NCBI RefSeq assembly: GCF_051900415.1
Contig: NZ_JBHZGL010000001.1
Span: 496,001-560,000 of the forward strand
Direction of reading: 5' to 3'
DNA: 64,000 nt
Source of the DNA: Frateuria_A sp051900415
Lineage (GTDB): Bacteria > Pseudomonadota > Gammaproteobacteria > Xanthomonadales > Rhodanobacteraceae
The notes under the pieces were generated by a model. The model saw only the letters and a program-made list of their open reading frames with translations, did not search any database and was not told where the DNA came from. This document shows, piece by piece, positions 9,149 through 16,899 of the stretch. Both the position numbers and the translations under genes were made by a program. Every line of letters begins with the position of its first letter. The first letter of the stretch is position 1.

Positions 9149-9668
9149 ACACGCGCTGCCACAGTTGCGTCATCGCCCCATTGAGGAAGCACACACGCAC
9201 GTCCATCGCCGGCGCGCTCAGCCGGGCGAGCGTCCTGCGCAGACTGGCGCAGGCGACCTCGGCGGCAAGTTCCGGCGGGTAGCCGTAGGCGCCGCAGCTG
9301 ATCGCGGGAAAGGCGATCGAGCGCAGGCCATGCTCGCGCGCCAGCTCCAGCGCGTTGCGGTAACAGGCGGCGAGCAGTTCCGGTTCGCCATGGCCGCCGC
9401 CGCGCCAGACCGGCCCCACGGTGTGGATCACCCAGGTGGCGGGGAGGTCAAAGCCCGGCGTGATGCGCGCCTCGCCGGTCGGACAGCGCACGTCGGCCGA
9501 CGCCTCCGGCAGCGACCGGCAGGCTTCGAGCAGGCGGGGGCCGGCCGCGCGGTGGATCGCGCCGTCGACACCGCCGCCGCCGAGCAGCTGCCGGTTGGCG
9601 GCATTGACGATGGCATCGACCGCAAGTCGGGTCAGGTCGGCAGTAAGCAGGGTAATGGACATGGACAA
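9135..9668 (-). CDS. Macro-domain O-acetyl-ADP-ribose deacetylase
   Basis: A 177-residue stand-alone macro domain of the YmdB/MacroD type. It hydrolyses O-acetyl-ADP-ribose and removes ADP-ribose from modified targets. The signature is clear: DAIVNAANRQLLGGGGVDGAIH at residues ~17-38, followed by ITPGFDLPATWVIHTVGP and the SISCGAYGYP-type loop (FPAISCGAYGYP), which holds the ADP-ribose. Length is typical. It is transcribed towards batD and divergently from the MarR gene, 59 bases away. No toxin ADP-ribosyltransferase is next to it, so a general housekeeping role is more likely than an antitoxin role. Confidence 0.92.
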   Translation of the reverse strand: MSMSITLLTADLTRLAVDAIVNAANRQLLGGGGVDGAIHRAAGPRLLEACRSLPEASADVRCPTGEARITPGFDLPATWVIHTVGPVWRGGGHGEPELLAACYRNALELAREHGLRSIAFPAISCGAYGYPPELAAEVACASLRRTLARLSAPAMDVRVCFLNGAMTQLWQRVFNAA

Positions 9669-9727
9669 TAGTGTTTCGCGCAGGCCGCGCTTTATGCTTT
9701 GACTTGGGACGGGAGATGCATAACAAC

Positions 9728-10183
9728 ATGAAACCGGAAGACATTCCGTTCGGGTACCTGCTCAGCGACGTCACCTTGCTGTTCCGCAAGCATTTCGACC
9801 GGCGAGCCGTGCGCTTCGGGCTGACCCGCGCGCAGTGGCGGGCGATCAAGATGCTGCACCACCGGGGGGAGAACCTGCGCCAGACCGAGCTTGCCGAACT
9901 GCTCGAAATGGAGCCCATCGCCGTAGGCCGCGTGATCGATCGCCTGCAGACGGCGGGCTTCGTCGAACGCCACCCCGATCCGAAGGACCGCCGCGCCTGG
10001 CGATTGCACCTGACGGCGCGTGCGCGTGCGGTGATCGACGACATGCAGGACATCGGTCGCGGCCTGCGCAAGGACGCCACCGCCGGCATCAGCGCCGAGG
10101 AGTTGAGTCAGGCACTGGCGGTGATCGGCCGGATCAAGGACAACCTGCAATCGCTGGAGCAGGGCGAAGACGACGGCGACTAG
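9728..10183 (+). CDS. MarR-family transcriptional regulator
   Basis: A 151-residue winged-helix regulator of the MarR family. The helix-turn-helix lies around residues 45-75 (RQTELAELLEMEPIAVGRVIDRLQ type), followed by the conserved wing DPKDRRAWRLHLT. It is in the same direction as the RND efflux genes that start 150 bases later and is a good candidate for their repressor; MarR regulators commonly control adjacent pumps. I choose the ATG at 9728 because GGGAG (9711-9715) lies before it and the protein then begins MKPEDIPFGYLL. ATG 9716 is an alternative and would add four residues. Confidence 0.9.
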   Translation: MKPEDIPFGYLLSDVTLLFRKHFDRRAVRFGLTRAQWRAIKMLHHRGENLRQTELAELLEMEPIAVGRVIDRLQTAGFVERHPDPKDRRAWRLHLTARARAVIDDMQDIGRGLRKDATAGISAEELSQALAVIGRIKDNLQSLEQGEDDGD

Positions 10184-10333
10184 GCCCTCTGGCAGAGGCA
10201 GGTCCGCCCGGTTCGCTTGAAAATGGCCGCGACAGGTAAACCGTTGGCCGGCTGCTGCGTTGTGGCAGGTTCGCACCATGGCACAGGCCTGCCCGCGCGC
10301 TGACCGCACGGGGCCCCCGAAACGAACGCGCGC

Positions 10334-11446
10334 ATGTCTCCGAAGAAAATCCTGCTCCTCCTGGCCGTCCTCGTGCTCGTCGCCGTCGGCGTGCGTGTCG
10401 CCTGGCGAGCGGATACGGCCGCGCCGGCCGCTGCCAAGCCCGCGGCCCGTGCCGTACCGGTCCAGGTGGCGGTGGCCCGGCAAGGCGACCTGGACCTTTC
10501 GCTCACGCTGGTCGGCCGCGCCGAGGCGTGGTCCAGCGTGACCCTGCGTTCGCAGGTTTCCGGCCAGCTCGAGTCGCTCGCCTTCCAGCCGGGCAGCCGG
10601 GTGAAGAAGGGCCAACTGCTGGCCCGGCTCGACACCCGCCTGCTGCAGGCTCAGCTGGACCAGGCGCGCGGCCTGGTCGCGCGTGACCAGGCACAGCTGC
10701 AGAAGGCCCAGGCCGACCGCAAGCGCTACGCCGACATGCTTGGCAAGGGCTATGTATCCAAGGCCGACTTCGACACCTACCAGGCCAATCTCGCCGTGGC
10801 GCAGGCCACGCTGCAGGGCGACCGCGCCGCGCAGGAACTGGCCCAGGCCAACCTCGACTACGCCAGGATCGTCGCGCCGTTCGACGGCGTCACCGGCGCG
10901 CCGCTGGTCTGGCCCGGCGCGCAGGTCAGCGCGCAGACCACCGATATCGTGGTGCTCAACCAGGTGCAGCCGATCCGGGTCGCGTTCAGCCTGCCGGAGG
11001 CGAGCCTTGGCGCGGTGCGTGAGGCGCTGGCGCGTGGGCCGGTCACCGTGCACGCGAGCGTGCCCGGCCAGTCGACTCCGCTTGCTGGCACGCTGCAGTT
11101 CGTCGACAACGCGGTGGACAACACCACCGGCACGATCCTGCTCAAGGCGCGCTTCGAGAACCCCGATATGCGCCTGACGCCGGGGCAATTCGCGCAGGTC
11201 AAGCTGCCTACCACGCGCATCCAGAACGCGGTGTCGGTGCCGGTGACTGCGTTGCAGAGTTCGTCGCGCGGCAGCTTCGTGTTCTTGGTGGGGCCGGACG
11301 ATACCGTCACGCAACGCTACGTCACGACCGGGCCGGCGGCGGGCGGGCAGCAGATCATCGCCACCGGGCTCAAGGCCGGCGAGCGGGTGGTGATCGAAGG
11401 GCAGATGCTGCTGGTCGACGGAACGAAAGTCCGTGTGGCCTCGTAG
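10334..11446 (+). CDS. RND efflux periplasmic adaptor (MdtA-like)
   Basis: A 370-residue membrane fusion protein linking an inner-membrane RND pump to an outer-membrane channel. It has an N-terminal membrane anchor (residues ~5-22), a biotinyl-lipoyl half motif (SGQLESLAFQPGSRVKKGQLLARLD), a coiled-coil hairpin (~95-160), and a second lipoyl half (YARIVAPFDGVTGAP) followed by beta-barrel domains. The sequence is closest in style to MdtA. The pump gene follows after 195 bases holding a long inverted repeat. No outer-membrane factor is encoded nearby, so a TolC-type protein elsewhere must complete the complex. Confidence 0.92.
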   Translation: MSPKKILLLLAVLVLVAVGVRVAWRADTAAPAAAKPAARAVPVQVAVARQGDLDLSLTLVGRAEAWSSVTLRSQVSGQLESLAFQPGSRVKKGQLLARLDTRLLQAQLDQARGLVARDQAQLQKAQADRKRYADMLGKGYVSKADFDTYQANLAVAQATLQGDRAAQELAQANLDYARIVAPFDGVTGAPLVWPGAQVSAQTTDIVVLNQVQPIRVAFSLPEASLGAVREALARGPVTVHASVPGQSTPLAGTLQFVDNAVDNTTGTILLKARFENPDMRLTPGQFAQVKLPTTRIQNAVSVPVTALQSSSRGSFVFLVGPDDTVTQRYVTTGPAAGGQQIIATGLKAGERVVIEGQMLLVDGTKVRVAS

Positions 11447-11453
11447 CCGCCGC

Positions 11454-11613
11454 GCTCCCTTTCCCCTCCGGGAAGAGGGCTGGGGTGAGGGGCCGGGGCT
11501 CGCGGGGATGTGGCGGCTGCCCCGATTCAAAAAGCCATATCCCTGCGAACCAACAACCGCCATCGCAAGAGCTGCCCCTCACCCCAACCCTCTTCCCGGA
11601 GGGGAGAGGGAGC
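11454..11613. repeat. Long inverted repeat between adaptor and pump genes
   Basis: Two ~39-base arms (11454-11492 and 11575-11613) are inverted copies of the CCCTCACCCC-AACCCTCTTCCC type element, with few mismatches. The ~80 bases between them include an AT-richer segment. Related single copies occur at ~30966-31003 and ~31310-31350. The element lies between two genes expected to be co-expressed and could fold into a large mRNA hairpin that lowers pump expression relative to the adaptor. Confidence 0.8.
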
Positions 11614-11641
11614 TGTGTGTCGCCACTGATTTGATTACCCC

Positions 11642-14600
11642 ATGAACATCCCCCAGCTCTGCATCCGCCGTCCGGTGATGACCACGCTGCTGATGGCCGC
11701 GCTGCTGGTGTTCGGTATCGTGGCCTACCCGCGGCTGCCGGTGAACGAGCTGCCGAACGTCGACTTCCCCACCATCAGCATCAGCGCCAGCCTGCCCGGC
11801 GCCTCGCCGGAGACGATGGCTTCGGCGGTCGCCACGCCGCTGGAAGGCAAGCTCTCGACCATCGCCGGTATCGAATCGATGAGCTCGACCAGCGCGCTGG
11901 GCTCGACCCATATCACGCTGACCTTCGGGCTCGATCGCAACATCGACGCGGCGGCGCAGGACGTGCAGGCGGCGATCTCCTCGGCGCAGCGCCAGTTGCC
12001 CAGGGAGATGACCACGCCGCCGACCTTCCGCAAGGTCAATCCTGCCGATGCCTCGATCCTGTACCTGGCGATGAGTTCCACCACCTTGCCGCTGACCCAG
12101 GTGGACGAATACGCCGAAACCGAGCTCGCCCAGCAGTTGTCGATGGTCGACGGCGTGGCCCAGGTAAACGTGTACGGCTCGCAGAAGTACGCCGTGCGCA
12201 TCAGCCTGGACCCGGACAAGCTCGCCGCCAGTGGCATCGGCATCGACCAGGTGCAGGCGGCGGTGGCCGACGCCAACGTCAACAAGGCCACCGGCTCGCT
12301 GTACGGCCAGCGCCAGCAGCTGCCGATCCGCAGCGACGGCCAGCTCGAGCGCGCGGCCGCGTACAACGATGTGGTGGTGGCCTATCGCAACGGCGCACCG
12401 GTGCGCGTGGGCGACCTGGGCCGCGCGCGCGACAGCGTGCAGGACGACCAGAAGGCGAGCTGGTTCAACGGCGAGCGCGCGATCGTGCTGGCGATCCAGC
12501 GCCAGCCCGGTGCCAACACGGTCGAGACGGTCGACCGCATCAAGCAGGTGTTGCCCGGCTTCGAAGCCGGCCTGCCGCCCTCGGTAAAACTGCAGGTGCT
12601 GTACGACCGCTCGCAGTCGATCCGCGCCTCGGTCGACGACGTGCAGTTCACACTGCTGCTCGCCGGCGTGCTGGTGGTGCTGGTGATCTACCTGTTCCTG
12701 GGCAACCTGTCGGCCACGCTGATTCCCGCGGTGGCGCTGCCGATCTCGGTCATCGGCACGTTCGGAGTGATGTACGCGCTGGGCTACAGCCTGGACAACC
12801 TCTCGCTGCTGGCACTCACGCTCGCGGTCGGCTTCGTGGTCGACGATGCGATCGTGATGCTGGAGAACATCGTGCGCCACATCGAGGCGGGCGAGGCGCC
12901 CTACGACGCGGCGATCAAAGGTGCCGGCGAGATCGGCTTCACCATCTTCTCGATGACGCTTTCGCTGATCGCGGTGTTCATCCCCGTCATGTTCATGGGC
13001 GGCATCGTCGGAAGGCTGTTCCACGAGTTCGCGGTGGTGATCAGCGTGGCGATCCTGATCTCCGGCGTGGTGGCGATCACGCTGACGCCGATGTTGTGCA
13101 GCCGCTTCGTCAGGGCGCACAACCACGAAACCAAGAACTGGCTGATCGGCGGCTTCGACCGCGGCTTCAACGCCGTGCACCGGGGCTACCTGGGCAGCCT
13201 GCGCTGGTGCATGGACCGCCCGCGGTTGGTGCTGGCCGCCTTCGTGGCGAGCCTGGTCGTCACCGCGCTGCTGTTCGTGGTCGCGCCGAAGGATTTCATT
13301 CCCGCCGGCGACAGCGGCCAGTTGCGCGTCAACACCGAAGGGCCGGAGGACATCTCCTACGACGCGATGGTCGCGCGCCAGCGGGAACTGGCCGACATCG
13401 TGGCGAAGGATCCGAACCTCGCCGGCTACATGTCCAGCGTCGGCGCCGGTGGCTCGCGTGCCACCGTCAACAACGGCTCGATCCTGCTGCTGCTCAAGCC
13501 GGCTAGCCAGCGTGCGCTCGACGTCGACGGCGTGATGGAAGAGCTGCGCCGCAAGTTCGCCGAAGTGCCGGGCATCCGCACCTACATCCAGAACCCGCCG
13601 GCCATCCGTGTGGGTGGCCGGCAGAGCAAGTCCGAATACCAGTACACGCTGCAGTCGATCGACATCGACGCCCTGTACGACTGGTCGGCCAAGGTCACCC
13701 ACGCCTTCGCCGCGCTACCGGGGTTCCAGGACGTCACCAACGATCTGGATTTGAACAGCCCCTCGATCGTGGTCGAGGTCAACCGCGACAAGCTCGCCCC
13801 GCTGGGTCTGTCCATGGCGCAGGTGCAGGGGGCGCTCGGCGCCGCCTTTGGCGAGAACCAGGTCTCCACCATCTACGGCGCGGCCAGCCAGTACTGGGTG
13901 ATCCTGCAGGTCAGGCGCGCGCTGCAGGACGACCCAGCCGTGCTCTCGCGCCTTTACGTCACCTCCGACACCGGCAAGGCGGTGCCACTGGATACGGTGG
14001 CCAGCTTCGCGCGCAAGCCGCAGGTGCTCACCGTCAACCACCAGGGCCAGCTGCCGGCGGTGACGGTATCGTTCAACCTGGCGCCCGGCGTGAGCCTGAG
14101 CGAGGCGGTCGGCGAGATCGACGACGCCGTGGCGAAGATGGGCCTGCCAGCCACCATCAGCGGTTCGATCCAGGGCACCGCACAGGCGTTCCAGGACTCG
14201 ATGCAGGGCATGGGCCTGTTGTTGTTGCTCGCGGTATTCGTGATCTACCTAGTGCTGGGCATCCTGTACGAGAGCTTCATCCATCCGCTGACGATCCTCT
14301 CCGGCCTGCCGGCGGCGGCGGTCGGCGCGCTGCTCACGCTGGTGTTGTTTGGCGCCTCGCTGGACCTGTTCGCGTTCGTCGGCATCGTGATGCTGATCGG
14401 CATCGTCAAGAAGAACGCGATCATGTTGATCGACTTCGCGCTGGAACGGCAGCGCGAGGAAGGCATGGCGCCGGCCCAAGCCATTTTCGACGCCTGCCGC
14501 GTGCGCTTCCGCCCGATCATGATGACCACCATGGCGGCCTTCGCCGGCACGCTGCCGATCGCCATCGGCTTCGGCGCCGGCGCTGATGTGCGCCGCCCGC

Positions 14601-14737
14601 TGGGCCTGGCGGTGGTCGGTGGCCTGGTCGTCTCGCAGGTGCTGACCCTGTACCTGACACCGGTCATCTACCTGTACCTGGACCGCCTGCAGCAGCGCTT
14701 TGCGCGCAGCCCCATCGCCAACGCAAAGCCACTGTAG
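11642..14737 (+). CDS. RND multidrug efflux inner-membrane pump (MdtC-like)
   Basis: A 1031-residue proton-driven RND transporter with the full 12-helix AcrB layout. TM1 is at ~12-28, a first large periplasmic domain follows, then TM2-6 including the GFVVDDAIVMLENI motif around residue 400 with the paired Asp of the proton relay. The second periplasmic domain and TM7-12 follow, with GIVKKNAIMLIDFAL. The N-terminus (RRPVMTTLL, LPNVDFPTI, SLPGASPETMAS) resembles MdtB/MdtC more than AcrB. Only one pump gene is present, so a homotrimer is expected. The last codon pair and the TAG stop fall inside a palindromic repeat (14732-14755). Confidence 0.95.
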   Translation: MNIPQLCIRRPVMTTLLMAALLVFGIVAYPRLPVNELPNVDFPTISISASLPGASPETMASAVATPLEGKLSTIAGIESMSSTSALGSTHITLTFGLDRNIDAAAQDVQAAISSAQRQLPREMTTPPTFRKVNPADASILYLAMSSTTLPLTQVDEYAETELAQQLSMVDGVAQVNVYGSQKYAVRISLDPDKLAASGIGIDQVQAAVADANVNKATGSLYGQRQQLPIRSDGQLERAAAYNDVVVAYRNGAPVRVGDLGRARDSVQDDQKASWFNGERAIVLAIQRQPGANTVETVDRIKQVLPGFEAGLPPSVKLQVLYDRSQSIRASVDDVQFTLLLAGVLVVLVIYLFLGNLSATLIPAVALPISVIGTFGVMYALGYSLDNLSLLALTLAVGFVVDDAIVMLENIVRHIEAGEAPYDAAIKGAGEIGFTIFSMTLSLIAVFIPVMFMGGIVGRLFHEFAVVISVAILISGVVAITLTPMLCSRFVRAHNHETKNWLIGGFDRGFNAVHRGYLGSLRWCMDRPRLVLAAFVASLVVTALLFVVAPKDFIPAGDSGQLRVNTEGPEDISYDAMVARQRELADIVAKDPNLAGYMSSVGAGGSRATVNNGSILLLLKPASQRALDVDGVMEELRRKFAEVPGIRTYIQNPPAIRVGGRQSKSEYQYTLQSIDIDALYDWSAKVTHAFAALPGFQDVTNDLDLNSPSIVVEVNRDKLAPLGLSMAQVQGALGAAFGENQVSTIYGAASQYWVILQVRRALQDDPAVLSRLYVTSDTGKAVPLDTVASFARKPQVLTVNHQGQLPAVTVSFNLAPGVSLSEAVGEIDDAVAKMGLPATISGSIQGTAQAFQDSMQGMGLLLLLAVFVIYLVLGILYESFIHPLTILSGLPAAAVGALLTLVLFGASLDLFAFVGIVMLIGIVKKNAIMLIDFALERQREEGMAPAQAIFDACRVRFRPIMMTTMAAFAGTLPIAIGFGAGADVRRPLGLAVVGGLVVSQVLTLYLTPVIYLYLDRLQQRFARSPIANAKPL

Positions 14738-14802
14738 GAGCGCACCTGTGCGCGATCCGGGCTTGCCGCTCCGCCCGGTCGCGCACAGGTGCGCTCCTAC
14801 AG
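14732..14802. repeat. REP-like palindrome, TGTAGGAGCGC family
   Basis: Two perfect 24-base inverted arms (14732-14755 and 14779-14802) are separated by 23 bases. The left arm contains the TAG stop codon of the RND pump gene. It is one of six members of the same family in this window (also near 22755, 27616, 38425, 46868 and 61920). Confidence 0.92.
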
Positions 14803-14828
14803 GAAATGCGGTGGCGCCGTCGGCCGCT

Positions 14829-16253
14829 TCAGGCCGCGGCGTCCAGCTGCAGGTCGGAAAGGGTGCGGCTGACCTGGGCCAGGCCATCGGCCTGCGCGCG
14901 GGCGGCCTCGGCGATCTGGCGGATGCGTTCGTCGACCTGTGCCGAGGATCCGGTGATCGCCTGCATGGCCGCGCCGGCACGTTGCGCGCGGCTGCTGCAG
15001 CCGGCCAGGGCGTCGGCGGTGTTCTGCACCAGCGCGCGAATTTCCTTCGACGATTGCGCGCTGCGCTGGGCCAGCGCGCGCACCTCCTGCGCAACCACGC
15101 CGAAGCCTTTGCCGAGTTCGCCGGCGTGGGCCGCCTCGACGGCCGCGTTGATCGCCAGGATATTGGTCTGGAAGGCGATCGAGTCGATGACCGCGATGAT
15201 CTCGGCCATGGCCCTGGCGCGCTCGTTGATGTCTGCGATGGCGCTGACCAGCTCATCCACCAGTACGCCCCCGGTGCCGGCGCTGCCGCTGGCCTCGCGC
15301 GCAAGGCGGTTGGCGTTCTGCGCGTCGCCGGCGATCGCCGGCACGGTGTCGTTGAGCTGTTCCAGTGAGTTGCGCAGGGCCTGGGCAGCTAGCGTCTGGC
15401 GGGTCACGTCGGTGGCGTACTTGACCACCTTCAGCGGCCGACCGGCGGCGTCGAAGATCGGGTTGTAGCTTGCCTGGATCCAGATCGGGCTGCCATCGCG
15501 GCGCACGCGCTTGTACAGCGCGGCGTTGTACTCGCCACGGCGCAGCCGTTCCCAGAATTGCCGGTAGGCCGGGCTTTCGCGCTCGGTGCGCTCGACAAAC
15601 ATGCGGTGGTGCTGGCCGATGACCTCCTCGCGCCGGTAGCCCAAGGCGGCCAGGAAGTTGTCGTTGGCCGCGAGGATGACGCCATCCAGATCGAAGGTGA
15701 TCACCGCCTGCGCGCGGTCGATGGCGTCCAGCCGGCCTTGCATGTCGGCGGCCTGGAGGCGCTGCGCGGTCACGTCGGTGGCGTGCTTGACCACGCGGCG
15801 CACGCGGCCGATCGCGTCGCGGACCGGGCTGTAGCTGCCCTGGATCCACACCTCGCGCCCGTCTGCGGCAAGGCGCCGGTACAGGCCACTGTCGTGGTGG
15901 CCCTCGCCCAGCCGCTGCCAGAAGGCCTGGTATTCCTCGCTCTCGCGCTCGGCCGGGTCGACGAACATGCAGTGATGCTGGCCCACCACCTGTTCGCGGG
16001 TGTAGCCGAAGGCACGCAAGAAGTTGTCGTTGGCGTCGAGGATCTCGCCCGCGGGGGTGAACTCGATGACCGCCTGCACCCGGTCGACCGCCGCGATGCG
16101 GCCAAGCAGTTCGGCGCGTGTGCGCCGCTGGGCGAAGGCGTCACGGACCGCGCGCAGGCGGGACGTCAGGTAGGGCTTGATGCTCACTGTTGCACTCGCT
16201 GGTTCGGGCGGTCCCCACCGCCCGGCCGGGCGCCAGGCGCCGGTCGAAACCAT
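14829..16253 (-). CDS. Soluble PAS-PAS methyl-accepting chemotaxis protein (BdlA-like)
   Basis: A 474-residue chemoreceptor without transmembrane helices. Two tandem PAS domains (about residues 50-160 and 170-285) are close relatives of each other: both contain AxxxNFL...GYxREEV-type blocks, GQHHxMFV and a VVKxATDVT end. A short MCP signalling domain follows, with the hairpin tip FQTNILAINAAVEAAHAGELGKGFGVVA. This is the BdlA/Aer-like cytosolic layout, which senses redox or small ligands through PAS-bound cofactor and, in Pseudomonas, controls biofilm dispersal. The ATG at 16253 is preceded by GGAG at good spacing; a GTG at 16187 would also fit. No chemotaxis kinase is nearby. Confidence 0.88.
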   Translation of the reverse strand: MVSTGAWRPAGRWGPPEPASATVSIKPYLTSRLRAVRDAFAQRRTRAELLGRIAAVDRVQAVIEFTPAGEILDANDNFLRAFGYTREQVVGQHHCMFVDPAERESEEYQAFWQRLGEGHHDSGLYRRLAADGREVWIQGSYSPVRDAIGRVRRVVKHATDVTAQRLQAADMQGRLDAIDRAQAVITFDLDGVILAANDNFLAALGYRREEVIGQHHRMFVERTERESPAYRQFWERLRRGEYNAALYKRVRRDGSPIWIQASYNPIFDAAGRPLKVVKYATDVTRQTLAAQALRNSLEQLNDTVPAIAGDAQNANRLAREASGSAGTGGVLVDELVSAIADINERARAMAEIIAVIDSIAFQTNILAINAAVEAAHAGELGKGFGVVAQEVRALAQRSAQSSKEIRALVQNTADALAGCSSRAQRAGAAMQAITGSSAQVDERIRQIAEAARAQADGLAQVSRTLSDLQLDAAA

Positions 16254-16270
16254 AACGGCTCCGCCGGAAC

Positions 16271-16297
16271 GAACTTGAGGCAGATCGGCCGGTCTTG
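16271..16297 (+). promoter_or_regulatory. Candidate sigma-E-type promoter for lipoprotein gene
   Basis: GAACTT (16271-16276) is followed after exactly 16 bases by TCTTG (16293-16297), close to GAACTT-N16-TCTGA. The predicted transcript would start near 16303, 27 bases before the ATG of the small lipoprotein gene. The -35 element is perfect; the -10 is partly degenerate. Confidence 0.45.
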
Positions 16298-16329
16298 GGC
16301 TAGGGTGAAACCTCGACCAGGAGAGCCTC

Positions 16330-16734
16330 ATGACCCGCACCGCTGCCATCGCCCTGACGATCCTCTTCACCCTTGCCGGCGCAGGTTGCGCGACGCGCGC
16401 GAGCGAGCCTGGCATGCTCGACGATGCCGCGTTGGCCGCCTATGCGGCCAAACCTTTCGACAAGCAGGCGATGATGGGGCGGACGGTCGAGCTTGGTCGC
16501 AACCACGGGCTTCCGGTGGTGGCCGAGTTCCCCTGTTCGGACGTCTGTCCGCAGTACACCGTGCGCATCATCCACTACCGACTGCCCGAGGGCGCCGACT
16601 GCGCCAGCGCCGGCGGTGTGGAAAAGACCGTCGGCGTGCCGGTGGCGATCGCCGTGCTGCCGAAAACCTTCTGCGTGCCAAAGGCGCTGGCGGCCAGCGG
16701 CGGGTATGACTCCCGCCAGACGCACGGGCGGTGA
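16330..16734 (+). CDS. Small predicted lipoprotein, function unknown
   Basis: A 134-residue protein with a lipoprotein signal peptide (hydrophobic residues ~5-19 and lipobox AGAGC, Cys20). The mature part has four further Cys: a CSDVC pair near residues 69-73, one near 93 and one near 115. These could form disulfides in the periplasm. No known domain is recognised. It is divergent from the chemoreceptor gene, and a sigma-E-like promoter lies just upstream. A good Shine-Dalgarno (AGGAGAG) precedes the ATG. Real gene status is likely from its signal peptide and spacing; no function is proposed. Confidence 0.75.
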   Translation: MTRTAAIALTILFTLAGAGCATRASEPGMLDDAALAAYAAKPFDKQAMMGRTVELGRNHGLPVVAEFPCSDVCPQYTVRIIHYRLPEGADCASAGGVEKTVGVPVAIAVLPKTFCVPKALAASGGYDSRQTHGR

Positions 16735-16803
16735 CCGGCCAAACCGCGATTAGCGGCGACGTCCGCCGCGGTCACAGGAAGGACGTGGAAGTGCCCGGTC
16801 ACG

Positions 16804-16891
16804 CGTAGGCTGGGCTCCAGCCCACCGATGCCACCGTGCGAGCTTTCGTGCCGGTGGCATCGGAAGGTCGGCTGAAGACCCCACCCCGCGT
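16804..16891. repeat. Degenerate palindrome, GTAGGGTGGGCT family
   Basis: The inner arms CGATGCCACC (16826-16835) and GGTGGCATCG (16852-16861) pair perfectly. The outer parts resemble, with several changes, the GTAGGGTGGGCTTCAGCCCACC elements found at 26066 and 60614. It lies between the convergent lipoprotein and M28 peptidase genes. Confidence 0.6.
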
Positions 16892-16899
16892 GTGGCGCG

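Noticed and set aside
9699..9724. Sigma-70 promoter (TTGACT ... CATAAC) before the MarR gene
   Set aside because: The spacing is only 14 bases and the start of transcription would fall at or inside the start codon.
11579..13702. Open frame of 707 codons on the minus strand opposite the RND pump
   Set aside because: The pump is unmistakable on the plus strand; the antisense frame has His/Asp/Arg-rich filler and no start signal.
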